Shown in pieces: positions 1 to 8,753 of a DNA stretch of 60,177 nucleotides. Every line of letters starts with the position of its first letter. Within the stretch, counting starts at the first letter, position 1. Origin of the DNA: a virus; IMG/VR virus record IMGVR_UViG_3300049197_000009, positions 1-60,177 of that record; one strand, 5' to 3'. The translations under genes and the position numbers were made by a program. The notes under the pieces were generated by a model. The model did no database searches, was not told where the DNA came from, and saw nothing but the letters and a program-made list of their open reading frames with translations.

Positions 1-126
1 AACTGCCGCGAATCACCTGCTTGCCGAAAAGGGCGATCAGGTATGGACCCCTGAAGACCAGACCAAGTTCGACGGCCTGCAAGCAGACATCCTCTCGGCC
101 AAAAACCAGATTAAGAACCTGGAAGC
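1..126. repeat. Terminal overlap, left copy
   Basis: Bases 1-126 are identical to 60051-60176; only the last base of the window (60177, A) differs from its partner (127, C). The capsid frame is continuous across the join, so this is best read as a circular assembly overlap rather than a biological terminal repeat. The unit genome would be 60,050 bp. Confidence 0.9.
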
Positions 127-1150
127 CATGCGCGAGCTGGAAGCGGAACAGTTCTTCAACGCCGCGCCGCCCAAGAAGCCGGAAGAAGGCGTCACCGTCG
201 ATGCGCTGGTCGCTGTTGCCATGTACCTGCGTCACGGTGCGAACGTGACCAACGAGCAGGCGATCCAAATCCGCAATGCGATGTCCACCACGACCACGAC
301 CGAAGGCGGCTACACCGTCCCGGCCGAAATCGCCGCGATGGTGATCGACAAGCTGAAGGCCTTCGGCGGTATGCGCGAAGTGGCAACCATCCTGACCACT
401 TCCAGCGGCAATTCGCTGAACTTCCCGACCAGCGACGGCACCAGCGAAGTGGGCGAAATCCTGGCAGAGAACATCGTCGCCACCGCTGGCGATGTGACCT
501 TCGGCACCATCGCGCTGCCGACCTACAAATACTCGTCCAAGCAGATCGCCCTGCCAATTGAGCTGATCCAAGACAGCGCGATTGACATCATCGCCTTCGT
601 CGTCAACCGCCTGGCAACCCGCATCGCCCGCATCCAGAACACGCACTTCACCACTGGCGCGGGCTCGACCCTGCCGGATGGCATCGTGCCGAAATCTGGC
701 GCCGGCAAAGTTGGCGCGAGCGGCCAGACCACCACCGTCATCTACGACGACCTGGTGGACCTGAAGCACGCCGTCAACCGCGCCTACCGCGCTAATGCCA
801 AGTTCATGATGAACGACACCAGTGTCGCCATCGTGTCGAAGCTGAAGGACACCACCGGTCGCCCGATCTGGGTTCCTTCGGTTGCTGAAGGCGTGCCAGA
901 CACCCTGCTGGGCAAGGCTGTTGTCACCAACGACGACGTTGCGGTGATGGCTGCTAGCGCGAAGTCGATCATTTTCGGCGACCTGTCGCAATACACCATC
1001 CGCGATGTGGCCAACACCACGCAGATGCGCCGTTTCGATGACTCGGCGTTTGCGCTGAAGGGTCAAGTCGGCTTCTGCGGCTGGCACCGTTCGGGCGGCA
1101 ACCTGCTTGAGCCAGCAGCCGTCAAGCACTACATCAACGCAGCTTCCTAA
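2..1150 (+). CDS. Major capsid protein, HK97 fold (3' part; 5' end at 60004)
   Basis: Shell protein of the icosahedral head. The frame is open from base 2 and joins the fragment at 60004-60177 to give 399 codons (398 aa). The joined protein starts with a charged helical region of about 100 residues, as in the HK97 delta (built-in scaffold) domain. Near joined residue 116 comes TTTTTEGGYTVP, typical of the start of the mature capsid protein, followed by the capsid core with the IALPTYKYSSKQIALP segment. The upstream portal and ClpP-like protease genes fit an HK97-style head in which the delta domain is removed by the protease. The cleavage site is inferred. Confidence 0.93.
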   Translation, partial: TAANHLLAEKGDQVWTPEDQTKFDGLQADILSAKNQIKNLEAMRELEAEQFFNAAPPKKPEEGVTVDALVAVAMYLRHGANVTNEQAIQIRNAMSTTTTTEGGYTVPAEIAAMVIDKLKAFGGMREVATILTTSSGNSLNFPTSDGTSEVGEILAENIVATAGDVTFGTIALPTYKYSSKQIALPIELIQDSAIDIIAFVVNRLATRIARIQNTHFTTGAGSTLPDGIVPKSGAGKVGASGQTTTVIYDDLVDLKHAVNRAYRANAKFMMNDTSVAIVSKLKDTTGRPIWVPSVAEGVPDTLLGKAVVTNDDVAVMAASAKSIIFGDLSQYTIRDVANTTQMRRFDDSAFALKGQVGFCGWHRSGGNLLEPAAVKHYINAAS

Positions 1151-1156
1151 GCGCCT

Positions 1157-1178
1157 GCGGCGGGTTTCGGCCCGCCGC
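1157..1178 (+). terminator. Hairpin after capsid gene
   Basis: Perfect 8-bp stem (GCGGCGGG with CCCGCCGC) and a TTTCGG loop, directly after the capsid stop codon. Only a short TTT follows, so it may be a weak terminator or an mRNA-stabilising hairpin that sets a high capsid mRNA level. Confidence 0.5.
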
Positions 1179-1201
1179 TTTCCCACACCTGAAAGAAATC
1201 A

Positions 1202-1378
1202 ATGGCAAAGACCACAAAAGCCCCAGAAGGCACCGTCAAGGCTCGCGTCCTTCTCAAGTGCTCATTCGGAGAGCCGAACGATGTTGTTGAGGTTGACGCC
1301 GAAATTGCCGCCACAAGTGCCGGCCAACTTGACGCCACCCCCGAAGCCGTCGCCTACGCGGAATCGCTCACTCAGTAG
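1202..1378 (+). CDS. Small hypothetical protein after capsid
   Basis: 58-residue protein (MAKTTKAPEGTVKARVLL...) in the head operon between the capsid gene and the gene at 1424. GAAAGAAA lies upstream of the ATG as a weak ribosome site. The sequence is acidic in its second half and rich in Val and Ala, with no membrane segment. Its place suggests a head-associated role such as decoration or completion, but I do not recognise a family. Confidence 0.65.
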   Translation: MAKTTKAPEGTVKARVLLKCSFGEPNDVVEVDAEIAATSAGQLDATPEAVAYAESLTQ

Positions 1379-1423
1379 TCCCCGCCCATCCGGGCAGCAA
1401 TCCCCAATACAACGAGGTAAAAA

Positions 1424-1921
1424 ATGGCAATCGTAGCCGCAGATATCGACTTCTTCCTTTCGGGCGGGTCGGGCAACAGTTCCGCAGCCGCGTCGCTCGG
1501 CGGCGCGCGCTCCACCTCCACCGAGGCAACGTCGGCAATTTTCGATGATGTCACCTCGGGCGAGTCCACCGCAGGCGATGTCGAATACCGCTGCGTCTAC
1601 GTGAAGAACAGCCACGGCTCGCTGTCGCTGACTTCCGCTGTCGCCTGGCTCCCTGCCAATACGCCAAGCTCCACGACCACCGTTGACATCGCTGTCGGCA
1701 CGTCGGCTGTGAATGGCACTGAGCAGACCGTCGCCAACGAATCGACCGCGCCAACTGGCGTTACCTGGGTGGCCGCTGCGACCTTGGGCGCTGGCGTCTC
1801 GCTCGGCACCATCCCGGCAGGTCAGCATCAGGCCGTATGGCTGCGCCGCACGATCACGGCTGGCACGACCGCCGCGACCGACACCTTCACGCTGCGCGCA
1901 ACTGGCGACACCGCTGCGTAA
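1424..1921 (+). CDS. Putative virion protein (Ser/Thr/Ala-rich)
   Basis: 165-residue protein, low in charge and rich in Ser, Thr, Ala and Gly, which fits an all-beta virion surface protein. It starts MAIVAADIDFFLSGGSGNS and includes VEYRCVYVKNSHG and a C-terminal HQAVWLRRTITAG segment that look like beta strands. ACGAGGT upstream of the ATG is a good ribosome site. Its stop overlaps the next ATG (TAATG), so the two are probably translated together. It could be a capsid decoration protein or a tether for the large proteins that follow; this is inferred from context. Confidence 0.7.
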   Translation: MAIVAADIDFFLSGGSGNSSAAASLGGARSTSTEATSAIFDDVTSGESTAGDVEYRCVYVKNSHGSLSLTSAVAWLPANTPSSTTTVDIAVGTSAVNGTEQTVANESTAPTGVTWVAAATLGAGVSLGTIPAGQHQAVWLRRTITAGTTAATDTFTLRATGDTAA

Positions 1922-3045
1922 TGCCTAACTACGTCGTTAGCGTCGGGCCTGGCGAAGTGCCGATCTATGGCGGGCAAGACGCGCCTGTGGTCGGCCTCCC
2001 GGCTTGGATCGGTTCGGCCGCGCTATGGGAGGTTATTGAGATCCCCGGGTCTTTGGGCGCTGATGGAGCGTCAATGATCGTGTGGGGAAGTCACGCAGTC
2101 GACCGTGAAAATAACGTCATCTACATTGGCGCAAACGGCGGACACGGAGATTCGTACGACAATCGATGGTCAAAGTTTAATATCGGCGCGGACTCGCCAG
2201 CGTGGGAGCGGTTAATTGATCCTACGCCTTTTGCCTCTGTCATCATTGACTCGGCATATTACTTGGATGGTCGCCCGAGTTCCCGCCACAACTACGACTA
2301 TTGCCATTACCTGAACGGCAAAGTTTATCTGACCACTTCGTACGGTCTTTGGGGTAATGGGAATCAGGGCAGCACGTTTGATGAGTACAACGTTGCGACC
2401 AACACGCTCGCACCGGCAGGTACGCACCCTTCGACCGCTGGACATGGTTACGGCAGCGCTGTCAACTATGTAAGCGGAAAAATCTTCTACAACACACTGC
2501 AACATTACGACCCGATTGCGAAGACGTACAGCGCGACCGGGTCCAGCAACGGCACCTCGATTCGATACCCGGTCGTGTACGACGAGGCTGACAATCAATA
2601 CTTCTGCCTTCAGTGGGGTGGCGGCGAGAGCTCACCGTCATCAAGCACATTGCAAGCGTCAAAAGTCAGCGCAACCACGCTGGCACAAACGAATGTGACG
2701 TTCAATGCAAGTGCTGCATATACCCAATTCCTGAGCGAGAAACTGGACCCGGTAAGCTCGACTGAATGTGTCGGCTACGTCGGCATGACCTATGACTCGG
2801 CCAATGATTGCTTCTACTGGTGCAGCGGGCGACCCGGTCGCACCGGGAATATCTACAAGATCACGAAGAGCGCCAACAACACTGATCCGTGGGACATGAC
2901 GCTTCCAGCGAAGACGGGCGTTTCATTGCCAGCAACGCCGGGTGCTGGGTTGAATGGCCGGATCAAGTTTTGGCCCGTCCTGGGCGGATTCACCATCGAT
3001 CCGGCGGGCGGCGGAAAAATCTACTTCGTTCGAACGGTTGCCTAA
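1921..3045 (+). CDS. Kelch-like beta-propeller virion protein
   Basis: 374 residues. The ATG at 1921 overlaps the previous stop by one base and is preferred to an upstream in-frame start at 1837, which would run deep into the preceding gene. Repeated blade-like segments are visible: VIYIGANGGHGDSYDNRWSKFN, PSSRHNYDYCHYLNGKVYLT, NYVSGKIFYNTLQHYDP, VYDEADNQYFCLQWGGG and DSANDCFYWCSGRPG. They resemble Kelch/galactose-oxidase beta-propellers, which bind glycans or proteins. I see no enzyme signature. Placed between capsid and head-tail connector genes, it is probably a surface adhesin on the head or a displaced tail fibre; the location on the virion is inferred. Confidence 0.7.
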   Translation: MPNYVVSVGPGEVPIYGGQDAPVVGLPAWIGSAALWEVIEIPGSLGADGASMIVWGSHAVDRENNVIYIGANGGHGDSYDNRWSKFNIGADSPAWERLIDPTPFASVIIDSAYYLDGRPSSRHNYDYCHYLNGKVYLTTSYGLWGNGNQGSTFDEYNVATNTLAPAGTHPSTAGHGYGSAVNYVSGKIFYNTLQHYDPIAKTYSATGSSNGTSIRYPVVYDEADNQYFCLQWGGGESSPSSSTLQASKVSATTLAQTNVTFNASAAYTQFLSEKLDPVSSTECVGYVGMTYDSANDCFYWCSGRPGRTGNIYKITKSANNTDPWDMTLPAKTGVSLPATPGAGLNGRIKFWPVLGGFTIDPAGGGKIYFVRTVA

Positions 3046-3111
3046 GTGGCGCTCGACTCAGGTAGTGCCTGCCGAATCGCAATAGCCCGATCAAATACTT
3101 AAGGTTAGAAA

Positions 3112-4230
3112 ATGCCCGGCATACTCTATTCAAATGACTTTGAAGCGGAAACAGACAGCACGCCTGTATCTGGATTCACCACTCAAGCCGGCGCGGCTAT
3201 GGTGGCTATGCTCGCGTCTGGCATTGGCCTTACGGTAGCTGGCGGGACGAAGGGTTTCGGGCGAAATTCGGACGGCGACTCCACGCTCTGGACTGGCGTA
3301 TCTGCGTTTGCCGATATGGCAATTCGTACTGCGCACAAAGTGCCATCGGTCGCCACGTCTGGCTTCGCCGTGATGTGTCACAATCTGCGAGGGCAGTCGG
3401 GTAGTAATGACGGCTACCGGGTTGTTATCCAGACCAACGGCACGGCATTGCGCACTAGCCTCGTTAGCTACTCAGGGGGCAGCACGACTCTGGCGAGCGG
3501 CGCATACGACGTTGCGCCATCGTCATCGGATATCGTGCAGTTCGAGTCCGAGGTTACGACTGTCGGTGGTCAGGCGGTTCTGAAAGCATGGCTGTGGATT
3601 GGTACAGGCGCGCGCCCAAGCACTCCGCATTGCACTTATACCGATACGGCGAACTTCTTCCCCACCGGCAGACCCGGCGTCCGCAACGTCAGCAGCAATA
3701 ACTGGACGCTTTGCGATAATCTCGTCATCACCGACGCTACAGTCGCTGCCGACACGTTCTACCCAGCAAGCTCGACTTCGGTTTCATCCGACCTGGCCGT
3801 TTCTTACGGAATTGTCGCAAGCATATCCTCCAATCTGGCGGTGAGCTACACGATTGACGCGGTTGGGCAAGTTTCGTCCAATCTCGCAGCGAGCTACGGC
3901 ATCGTCGGCTCGATCAGCAGCAGCTTGGCGGCTAGCTATTCCATCGCCGCGCCTACAGCAACCATCACCTTCGATGACCCGGCTAGCCCCGGCAATCCGC
4001 TCGACTTCGGAAAGAATACCGCTTCGTACTATTTCGATAGCGCCGCAGTAACGGTGTATTTCAATCTGGCGAGCACAAATGCGCTGATCGCAACCGCTTC
4101 GCTGACCACCAACGCAGATGCGACTTTGGACGCCTACGCAAATGCCGCCTTCGCATCCGGCACAAGCTACCGGTGCGTCTTTAAATTCGCTGATGGCAGC
4201 GAAGGAATGGTTACGCTGGCGGCTGCATGA
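3112..4230 (+). CDS. Lectin-like jelly-roll virion protein with SSxLAxSY repeats
   Basis: 372 residues. Residues 1-215 look like a concanavalin/LamG-type beta sandwich (NDFEAETD start, DGYRVVIQTNG, VLKAWLWIG and CDNLVITD strands). About residues 222-283 hold four 14-16-residue repeats of the form VSSDLAVSYGIV/ISSNLAVSYTID. The last 85 residues form an immunoglobulin-like domain (ITFDDPASPGNPLDF...). The repeats recur seven times in the next protein, so the two may pair or assemble through them. Its stop overlaps the next start by 4 bp (ATGA). Role inferred: glycan-binding virion surface protein. Confidence 0.68.
   Translation: MPGILYSNDFEAETDSTPVSGFTTQAGAAMVAMLASGIGLTVAGGTKGFGRNSDGDSTLWTGVSAFADMAIRTAHKVPSVATSGFAVMCHNLRGQSGSNDGYRVVIQTNGTALRTSLVSYSGGSTTLASGAYDVAPSSSDIVQFESEVTTVGGQAVLKAWLWIGTGARPSTPHCTYTDTANFFPTGRPGVRNVSSNNWTLCDNLVITDATVAADTFYPASSTSVSSDLAVSYGIVASISSNLAVSYTIDAVGQVSSNLAASYGIVGSISSSLAASYSIAAPTATITFDDPASPGNPLDFGKNTASYYFDSAAVTVYFNLASTNALIATASLTTNADATLDAYANAAFASGTSYRCVFKFADGSEGMVTLAAA
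3781..3948 (+). repeat. Coding repeats SSxLAxSY, set 1
   Basis: Four tandem units of 14-16 codons in the 372-aa protein, with variants SSDLAVSY, SSNLAVSY, SSNLAASY and SSSLAASY. The protein motif is better conserved than the DNA, so the repeats are under protein-level selection. Confidence 0.85.
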
Positions 4231-6950
4231 GTATTGCAACCTTCACCCTAAAGTCGGCAACCACGCAAGCGGCTGCGCCGTTCTCGCTGGGTCACGCCTT
4301 CGTTCAGGGTGATGTTCCGAGTGGATCGCAGTTGGTCGCTGGCTTTTCCGATATCCAGGTGGTGGCGAAGAATGCATGGCCGGACGGCTCGCTAAAATTT
4401 GCAGTGGTGTCAGGCCGCGCTGCGCTGACCGCTGACACGCCGCTGTCGGTCGTACTGTCGATTGGCGCGCCTGCTGGCGGTTCGGCGTTGACCACCGCGG
4501 ACTTGAAGGCCACTGGCGTGACTGCGGTGATCGACGCCGCCCCCTTCGGTTCGGTCTCGTGGGCAACGACCGACTGGGATAGCCCATTCGTGGCATGGGT
4601 GTCCGGGCCGAAGATGTCGTCCTGGATCTACCGAAAGCCTGTCGGCGCCGATGCGCACCTGGTAGGCTGGCTGGAAGTGCGACTATTCTCTGGCGGTGAA
4701 GTGGAAGTGCTGCCGTGGATCGAGAACTGCACCTTTACGGTGGCGTCGCCGGTCAATAAGAGTGCAACGTATTCGTTCACACTGGGCGGTACTTCTCGAT
4801 ATTCCGGCGCACTTGATCTGAAGCATCACAGCCGCACCCCGCTGATCAACGGCACTGCCCTGTCGTACTGGCTCGGCACGGCGCCCGGCGTCACGCCGCG
4901 CAACGACGTGGCGTACATGCAGGCGAGTGAACTGGTGCCGACCTACAGCGCCACCATGACCACGCTGGCCGGGCTGGTGACGACCTATGCGCCGTTCCAG
5001 GCCGGCAACTACAGCTACGACAGCGACGACATGACCAGTTCGGGCTATCAGGAGTCCATTGGCCTGCTGCCTGAATTCGACGTTGCTTATCTGGTTTGTA
5101 CAACCAATCATGAACTGCTGTACGGTTCGGTGCTGCGCAACGCCTATTCGGCTGGCCGGTACCCGATCCACTACCGCGAATCGTCAAGCAACCGCGCGCC
5201 GCGCTTCTCTACCAACGCTACCAAGGTGCTGGCGGGCGGCAGCGGAATTGCGCACACGGGCGCATCGACGGCGAGCAACTACACGCCAACACCATCGGGC
5301 GGCGTTGTGGCCGGCTGGGATACGGCGCACAGCCCAGCGGTTGGCTACCTGGCCGGCCTAATTACTGGGCATTGGTATCACATGGAAACCGTGCAGTTTG
5401 CCGTCACTGCAAATTGGTTCAATATCAACGATTACAACGCGCACGCCAATTCAAACGCGCGATTCATTTCGGACTATGGGTCCGTGCAGACGCGCGCTTC
5501 AGCATGGGGCTTCCGTTCGCTGGCGCACGCGCTGACGCTGACGCCTGACGACGACACCACGCTGCGCGACGAGTTCAAGGCGCTGGCAGAAACGCTGATC
5601 GATTATTTCCACACGACGTTTGTCGCACAGGCAAATAACCCGTTTGGCATCGTAGAGCCGGGCGAGGAATACGGCACGGTCGGCGGCAACCAGATGGGCT
5701 CGCCGTGGCAGCAAGATTTTCACACTGCCGCATATGGCTATGCGCTGGCGATGGAAATTCCGATCACTTCGCCAAGCCGCACCAAATTGTCCGCGTTCTT
5801 CCACTGGAAGGCGCAGAGCGTCGTTGGAAGGCTTGGCACGTCGGCGGACTTCTGGTACATCAACGCCACGCCGTACACGATCGCATTTGGCACGGTCACT
5901 TTGCCTGACTTCCAAGGCGGCACAGGCCCCTGGCTAGCAGACTGGGACGCGGTCTACGCGGCCAGCACGGCGACATGGTGGGGCTCGACAGAAGGTGTAC
6001 TGACCAGCGAATTTACCTCCGATGGTTGGGGTAAATCGCTGTGGGGCAACCTGCACCCGGCCATTGCCTACGCCGTGCGCCATGGCGTGACCGGTGCGGA
6101 GGCGGGCTACAACCGCATGATCTCGGCCAACAATTACGACGATATTCAAGCGACCTTCAACGTGTCGCCGGTCTGGAGCGTCGCTCCTGCCTCCATTGGC
6201 GAATCTACACCCGAGCGAACAATGCGAAAAACAGTTAGATGCGACACCGTAAGCCTGATTCCCGGCACCGTAGTTTGCGGCGACAGGGGGCACGGCGTGC
6301 TTGCCGCTGGCATCGCCTCTGGGTTCCCGATTGCGAGCCTGCTGGAAGATGAGGTTGATGTAAGCGATCCGGCCGGCACCGAGTACATGGTCCGCATCCT
6401 AACGATTCCGGTTGGCCTGGATATTCGGGTCGATGAAACCGGCGCTTACGTGGCAACGGGCGCGGATGGTACGTACATCGGGGACAAAGAGACGCTCCGA
6501 AGCGGCGTAGCCGATCCCGCCACCACGTACACGGTCAATATTGGCTTCACAGCTGTGAGCAGCGACCTCGCGGCGTCATACGCGATGTCGGGCCAGGTTA
6601 GCAGCAGCCTCGCCGCATCGTATGGCGTGCTGGCATCGATAAATAGCGACTTGGCCGCGACGTATTCGATGCTCGCTGCGGTGAGTGGTGATTTGGCTGG
6701 CTCATACCTGATCGATGCTCTGATCGCCTCAGTGAGTAGCGACCTGGCCGCATCCTACGCGGTTTCCGCGCGCATCAATTCCGATCTCGCCGCGACTTAC
6801 GCGATTTCCTCCGCAGTCAGTGCCAGCCTTGCCGCCTCATACGCAATCGACGCAGAAACGAACTACGTGCGCGCCCCATCTGGCGGCGGCTACCGCACGA
6901 AACGCAAGACCATAACCGGCAGGAACACCGCACAGGACGGCAACCGATGA
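4227..6950 (+). CDS. Large RIFT-barrel/lyase-like virion protein with SSDLAASY repeats
   Basis: 907 residues. The N-terminus contains AWPDGSLKFAVVSG, which resembles the RIFT-barrel domain of YetA/PcRGLX-type exo-rhamnogalacturonan lyases. The middle, about residues 270-640, has aromatic and helix-rich stretches (GHWYHMETVQFAVTANWF, WQQDFHTAAYGYALAM, WGNLHPAIAYAVRHG) like the helical toroid of polysaccharide lyases. Near residue 700 is a beta-rich segment, and residues 775-880 carry seven 14-17-residue SSDLAASY repeats. A host-capsule or cell-wall polysaccharide depolymerase or binder is a reasonable inference; catalytic residues cannot be assigned by eye. Confidence 0.65.
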   Translation: MSIATFTLKSATTQAAAPFSLGHAFVQGDVPSGSQLVAGFSDIQVVAKNAWPDGSLKFAVVSGRAALTADTPLSVVLSIGAPAGGSALTTADLKATGVTAVIDAAPFGSVSWATTDWDSPFVAWVSGPKMSSWIYRKPVGADAHLVGWLEVRLFSGGEVEVLPWIENCTFTVASPVNKSATYSFTLGGTSRYSGALDLKHHSRTPLINGTALSYWLGTAPGVTPRNDVAYMQASELVPTYSATMTTLAGLVTTYAPFQAGNYSYDSDDMTSSGYQESIGLLPEFDVAYLVCTTNHELLYGSVLRNAYSAGRYPIHYRESSSNRAPRFSTNATKVLAGGSGIAHTGASTASNYTPTPSGGVVAGWDTAHSPAVGYLAGLITGHWYHMETVQFAVTANWFNINDYNAHANSNARFISDYGSVQTRASAWGFRSLAHALTLTPDDDTTLRDEFKALAETLIDYFHTTFVAQANNPFGIVEPGEEYGTVGGNQMGSPWQQDFHTAAYGYALAMEIPITSPSRTKLSAFFHWKAQSVVGRLGTSADFWYINATPYTIAFGTVTLPDFQGGTGPWLADWDAVYAASTATWWGSTEGVLTSEFTSDGWGKSLWGNLHPAIAYAVRHGVTGAEAGYNRMISANNYDDIQATFNVSPVWSVAPASIGESTPERTMRKTVRCDTVSLIPGTVVCGDRGHGVLAAGIASGFPIASLLEDEVDVSDPAGTEYMVRILTIPVGLDIRVDETGAYVATGADGTYIGDKETLRSGVADPATTYTVNIGFTAVSSDLAASYAMSGQVSSSLAASYGVLASINSDLAATYSMLAAVSGDLAGSYLIDALIASVSSDLAASYAVSARINSDLAATYAISSAVSASLAASYAIDAETNYVRAPSGGGYRTKRKTITGRNTAQDGNR
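6556..6852 (+). repeat. Coding repeats SSDLAASY, set 2
   Basis: Seven tandem units of 14-17 codons near the C-terminus of the 907-aa protein (SSDLAASY, SSSLAASY, NSDLAATY, SGDLAGSY, SSDLAASY, NSDLAATY, SASLAASY). They share a motif with the set at 3781-3948. Confidence 0.88.
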
Positions 6951-7492
6951 GCTACAAACAAGTAACGGGACCGGAAGCATTGCCGGTCTCGATGGATGAC
7001 GTTCGCCTCGACCTTCGCGATCCCGATGTGGCATTGAATGGCCAGATCGAGTCGATCATCTATGCGGTTACGGCCGAAGTCGAGCACCGCTTGCAGCGCG
7101 CGCTGATCACGCAGACCCGCCGCGTGACTCTGGATGGTTTCCCGGAGTCGATCAAGTTGGACCTCGCGCCGGTTGTTTCGGTCGAATCGGTGAAGTTCTA
7201 CGATACGGCGGGTGCGCTGCAAACGCTCGACCCGCTCGACTACTACCAAGACTTGGTAACGGAGCCTGGCTACATCGTGCCGGCATCCGGTAAGGCATGG
7301 CCGGAAACGCTCGCTGACCAGCTCAACACTGTAACCGTGGACTATACCTGCGGCTATGGTGCGACGTACGAAAGCGTGCCGAAGGCGATTCAGGCCTACA
7401 TCCGCGCCCGCACGGTGCAGTTGTTCGATGATCCTGGCGCAAGCGAGGGCTTCCTCGGGCATTGCCTTGATGGCTTCGTGGTGTACTCATGA
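6947..7492 (+). CDS. Head-tail connector, gp6-like
   Basis: 181 residues, resembling the HK97 gp6-type adaptor that forms a ring under the portal. The pattern fits: N-terminal helices (VSMDDVRLDLRDPD, IESIIYAVTAEVEHRLQRAL), a central beta part (VVSVESVKFYDTAGALQTLDPLDYYQ) and C-terminal helices (VPKAIQAYIRARTVQLFDDPG). It overlaps the preceding stop and the following start by ATGA, opening the connector block gp6 - closure - gp10 - completion. Confidence 0.88.
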   Translation: MSYKQVTGPEALPVSMDDVRLDLRDPDVALNGQIESIIYAVTAEVEHRLQRALITQTRRVTLDGFPESIKLDLAPVVSVESVKFYDTAGALQTLDPLDYYQDLVTEPGYIVPASGKAWPETLADQLNTVTVDYTCGYGATYESVPKAIQAYIRARTVQLFDDPGASEGFLGHCLDGFVVYS

Positions 7493-7815
7493 AGGCATTT
7501 GCCGCGACGCTTCGGCACTTTGTCACGATCAACGCGCCCGGTACTGGCCGCCTTCCTTCTGGACAGCCTGTCGTCGGCTTGGTGGAATTTGACACGGCTT
7601 GGGCAAACATCGCCACCACTGGCGGGTTGGAAACGATCAAGGCCGGCGCGATCACTTCGACCGTGAAGGTGTCGATCCGCATGCGATATCGCCTGGACCT
7701 GACAAACGCGATGGAGATCGTGCACGGCACCGACACGTACAAGGTTCTGGCGGTACTGCCCGACACGAGCGGCAAGAAGCGGCACGTTGACCTGGTGTGT
7801 GAGCAGAATGTTTAA
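7489..7815 (+). CDS. Head closure (head-tail joining) protein
   Basis: 108-residue protein of the phage head-tail adaptor family (SPP1 gp16-like). It starts with RHFVTINAPG, typical of the family, and continues as a small beta barrel ending in RHVDLVCEQNV. It probably closes the portal channel after packaging. It is ATGA-coupled to the connector gene and overlaps the next gene by 8 bp. Confidence 0.88.
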   Translation: MKAFAATLRHFVTINAPGTGRLPSGQPVVGLVEFDTAWANIATTGGLETIKAGAITSTVKVSIRMRYRLDLTNAMEIVHGTDTYKVLAVLPDTSGKKRHVDLVCEQNV

Positions 7816-8326
7816 GTTCGACGCGACAGACCTCGTTGCTGGCATTAAAGAGGCGGTCGCGAAGATAGGAAGCGCGCTCGATGAGAGTACTTTGCGCGAG
7901 GCTGGCTTTGCCGGCGCGAAGGTCTTCCGCGAAGAGGCTAAGCGCAATGCTCTGGCGCACAAGAAAACTGGCGTCATCTACAGCAACATCATTGTCAAGC
8001 GCCTTGAAGAGGAATCGTCGGGCGCTTATCGACAGTCGTACCTTGTCACGGTTCGCAACGGCAAATTCGGAGCTGAGGGTGATGCGTTTTACTGGCGCTT
8101 CGTTGAGAAGGGCCACAAGTTCGTGCCGCGCAATAAGAAGGTCAGCAAGAAGACTGGCAAGACAATCGGATGGAAGGCGCATAGAGAGGCCGCCATTCTC
8201 GAATACGGCACTTCGTCAGTTCCTGCCTATCCGTTCATGCGCCCGGCGTACGACTCGAAAAAGATCGAGGCCGACGAGGCAATTCTATCGGTTCTGAAAG
8301 CGAAGATTGAAGGGCTCAAATTATGA
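7808..8326 (+). CDS. HK97-gp10-type neck protein
   Basis: 172 residues. The ATG at 7808 (MFKFDATDLVAGIKEAV) is chosen over an upstream in-frame TTG at 7787. The C-terminal AILEYGTSSVPAYPFMRPAYDS is the hallmark of the HK97 gp10 family, which lies at the head-tail interface or tail terminus. The gene fits the usual connector order and is ATGA-coupled to the next gene. Confidence 0.88.
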   Translation: MFKFDATDLVAGIKEAVAKIGSALDESTLREAGFAGAKVFREEAKRNALAHKKTGVIYSNIIVKRLEEESSGAYRQSYLVTVRNGKFGAEGDAFYWRFVEKGHKFVPRNKKVSKKTGKTIGWKAHREAAILEYGTSSVPAYPFMRPAYDSKKIEADEAILSVLKAKIEGLKL

Positions 8327-8679
8327 CCATGGAAGCGCAAATATTTGAAGCGCTGCGCGCCCTGGTTTCGGATCGCGTGATTCCTGACTTCGCCAACGAG
8401 GGCGAAACACTACCTTTTATCACCTACCAGGCGGTCGGCGGTTCCCCCGTTAATTACGTAGAGGGCGCAATCCCGAACCGCGAGAACACCCGTTTGCAAG
8501 TGAATGTATGGGCCGCCACGCGCGACGACGCATCCGCCCTTGGCAAGCAGGTCGAGGACGCCTTGCGCCTCACTGCTGCCCTACAAACAGAAGTCATCAC
8601 TGGCCGCATCGCGACTTACGACGAAGACACGAAGTATCGCGGAACCATGCAGGACTTCAGTATTTGGGTTGCCGTGTGA
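8323..8679 (+). CDS. Tail completion/terminator protein (DUF3168-like)
   Basis: 118 residues. MEAQIFEALRALVSDRVIPDF and the central LPFITYQAVGG match the DUF3168/gp17 tail completion family, which caps the tail tube for joining to the head. It is the last gene of the connector operon; three terminator-like hairpins follow. Confidence 0.87.
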   Translation: MTMEAQIFEALRALVSDRVIPDFANEGETLPFITYQAVGGSPVNYVEGAIPNRENTRLQVNVWAATRDDASALGKQVEDALRLTAALQTEVITGRIATYDEDTKYRGTMQDFSIWVAV

Positions 8680-8705
8680 TCGGCCTTAGTAACTAGAACA
8701 ACGCA

Positions 8706-8728
8706 GCCAGCGAATAGTTGGCTTTTTT
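8706..8728 (+). terminator. Terminator 1 before tail tube gene
   Basis: GCCAG stem, 7-nt loop, TTGGC, then six T. The stem is short, with one G-T pair. First of three tandem structures. Confidence 0.5.
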
Positions 8729-8730
8729 GT

Positions 8731-8747
8731 GCCCGCAAGGGCTTTTT
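8731..8747 (+). terminator. Terminator 2 before tail tube gene
   Basis: GCCC-GCAA-GGGC stem with a stable tetraloop, followed by five T. The left 10 bases (GCCCGCAAGG) can instead pair with CCTTGCGGGC at 8790-8799. Confidence 0.6.
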
Positions 8748-8753
8748 AAGCAG

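Noticed and set aside
1-126. Direct terminal repeats as phage packaging ends
   Set aside because: The break lies within the capsid reading frame, and the overlap length is typical of assembly k-mers.
1262-1828. 188-aa minus-strand ORF in the head region
   Set aside because: Antisense shadow of two structural genes, Arg/Gly-rich with no recognisable domain.
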